From: Nitrospirota bacterium
Lineage (GTDB): Bacteria > Patescibacteriota > Gracilibacteria > UBA1369 > LOWO2-01-FULL-3
Length of the DNA: 7,013 nucleotides
Direction of reading: 5' to 3'
NCBI GenBank assembly: GCA_011682355.1
Contig: JAACEU010000022.1
Span: 1 to 7,013, forward strand
Shown here: one piece after another, positions 6,852 through 7,013 of the stretch
Layout of the letters: every line of letters begins with the position of its first letter
How positions within the stretch are numbered: the first letter of the stretch is position 1
Notes under the pieces: generated by a model
Database searches by the model: none
Seen by the model: only the letters and a program-made list of their open reading frames with translations
Told to the model about the DNA's origin: nothing
Made by a program: the position numbers and the translations under genes

Positions 6852-7013
6852 TAATCCTCAAGTAGAGATTTTCCCATGTATTCGTGAACTGCAATCATTG
6901 AACTGAAGATGCTCAAGGTCACGGTTGCTACGAGTTCAATCAGGAATATCTTGTAAAACGCAATTCCGGAATAATAATGCCAAAGATTTGTTTCTGAAAT
7001 TTGGATGTTTTTT
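6851..7013 (-). CDS. 3' end of a membrane-protein gene upstream of recO (partial)
   Basis: Reading the minus strand from the window edge, one frame stays open for 53 codons and stops at TAA 6853-6851, sharing one base with the recO ATG (TAATG). The other two minus frames hit TGA after about 25 codons. The visible tail has a hydrophobic segment (FYKIFLIELVATVTLSIFSS, about residues 19-38 of the fragment), then MIAVHEYMGKSLLED at the C terminus. This suggests a final membrane helix followed by a short tail. The gene begins outside the window. I do not recognise the family from this fragment. The stop/start overlap with recO and the shared strand indicate one operon with translational coupling. 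Confidence 0.65.
   Translation of the reverse strand, partial: KNIQISETNLWHYYSGIAFYKIFLIELVATVTLSIFSSMIAVHEYMGKSLLED
6855..6859 (-). promoter_or_regulatory. Ribosome binding site of recO (GAGGA)
   Basis: On the minus strand TTGAGGATTAATG places GAGGA only 3-4 nt from the recO ATG, somewhat closer than the usual optimum. It lies within the last codons (Glu-Asp-stop) of the upstream gene, which supports translational coupling. It is the only well-formed Shine-Dalgarno sequence at a gene start in this window. Confidence 0.5.

Noticed and set aside
6586..6906. Plus-strand open frame of 106 codons opposite recO
   Set aside because: Antisense to the conserved RecO N terminus and to the upstream partial gene; no supporting signals.
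1..7013. Recoded genetic code (TGA as Gly), known in Gracilibacteria and Absconditabacteria
   Set aside because: No gene contains in-frame TGA over roughly 2,000 codons, and all domains read through under the standard code; the absence of TGA stops among five genes is too small a sample to mean recoding.

Overview
The window is a 7.0 kb piece of an AT-rich bacterial chromosome, almost fully coding, with tight spacing and overlapping genes. No rRNA, tRNA, insertion sequence, phage gene or CRISPR array is visible. The four genes whose ends are seen on the plus or minus strand, plus the partial ones, end in TAA or TAG, and none contains an in-frame TGA. The standard code therefore works and recoding of TGA to Gly is not supported. 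The gene mix (K+-dependent membrane pyrophosphatase, Yip1-like protein, lineage-specific tailed membrane protein, RelA/SpoT, short RecO), the compact layout and the frequent absence of Shine-Dalgarno sites are compatible with a Patescibacteria/CPR-type organism (for example Peregrinibacteria-like). That assignment is an inference and not proven by the window.

Layout. Bases 1-1854 (+): C-terminal ~617 residues of a membrane-bound pyrophosphatase (hppA), whose start lies before the window. Bases 1841-2422 (+): a five-helix Yip1-family membrane protein overlapping hppA by 14 nt. Bases 2423-2492: a short intergenic region with an extended -10 promoter and a 9-bp palindrome that runs into the next start codon. 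Bases 2493-3995 (+): an unrecognised 500-residue single-pass membrane protein with a long charged cytoplasmic tail and a helical outer domain. Bases 4031-6241 (+): a full-length RelA/SpoT homologue. Bases 6216-6851 (-): RecO, convergent with and overlapping relA by 26 nt. Bases 6851-7013 (-): the 3' end of another membrane-protein gene, joined to recO by a TAATG stop/start overlap.

How they may fit together. The first two genes look like one translationally coupled membrane-energetics unit. The third gene has its own promoter and is probably co-transcribed with relA (35 nt gap). RelA keeps an intact synthetase, TGS, Cys-rich and ACT arrangement, but its HD hydrolase site has lost key residues (HD to HR, and the later Asp to Cys). 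It should therefore make, but not degrade, (p)ppGpp. Unexpectedly it keeps the RxKD motif usually associated with bifunctional enzymes. The most interesting items are this motif conflict, the unknown tailed membrane protein upstream of relA, and the palindrome/promoter/start-codon cluster between 2460 and 2503.
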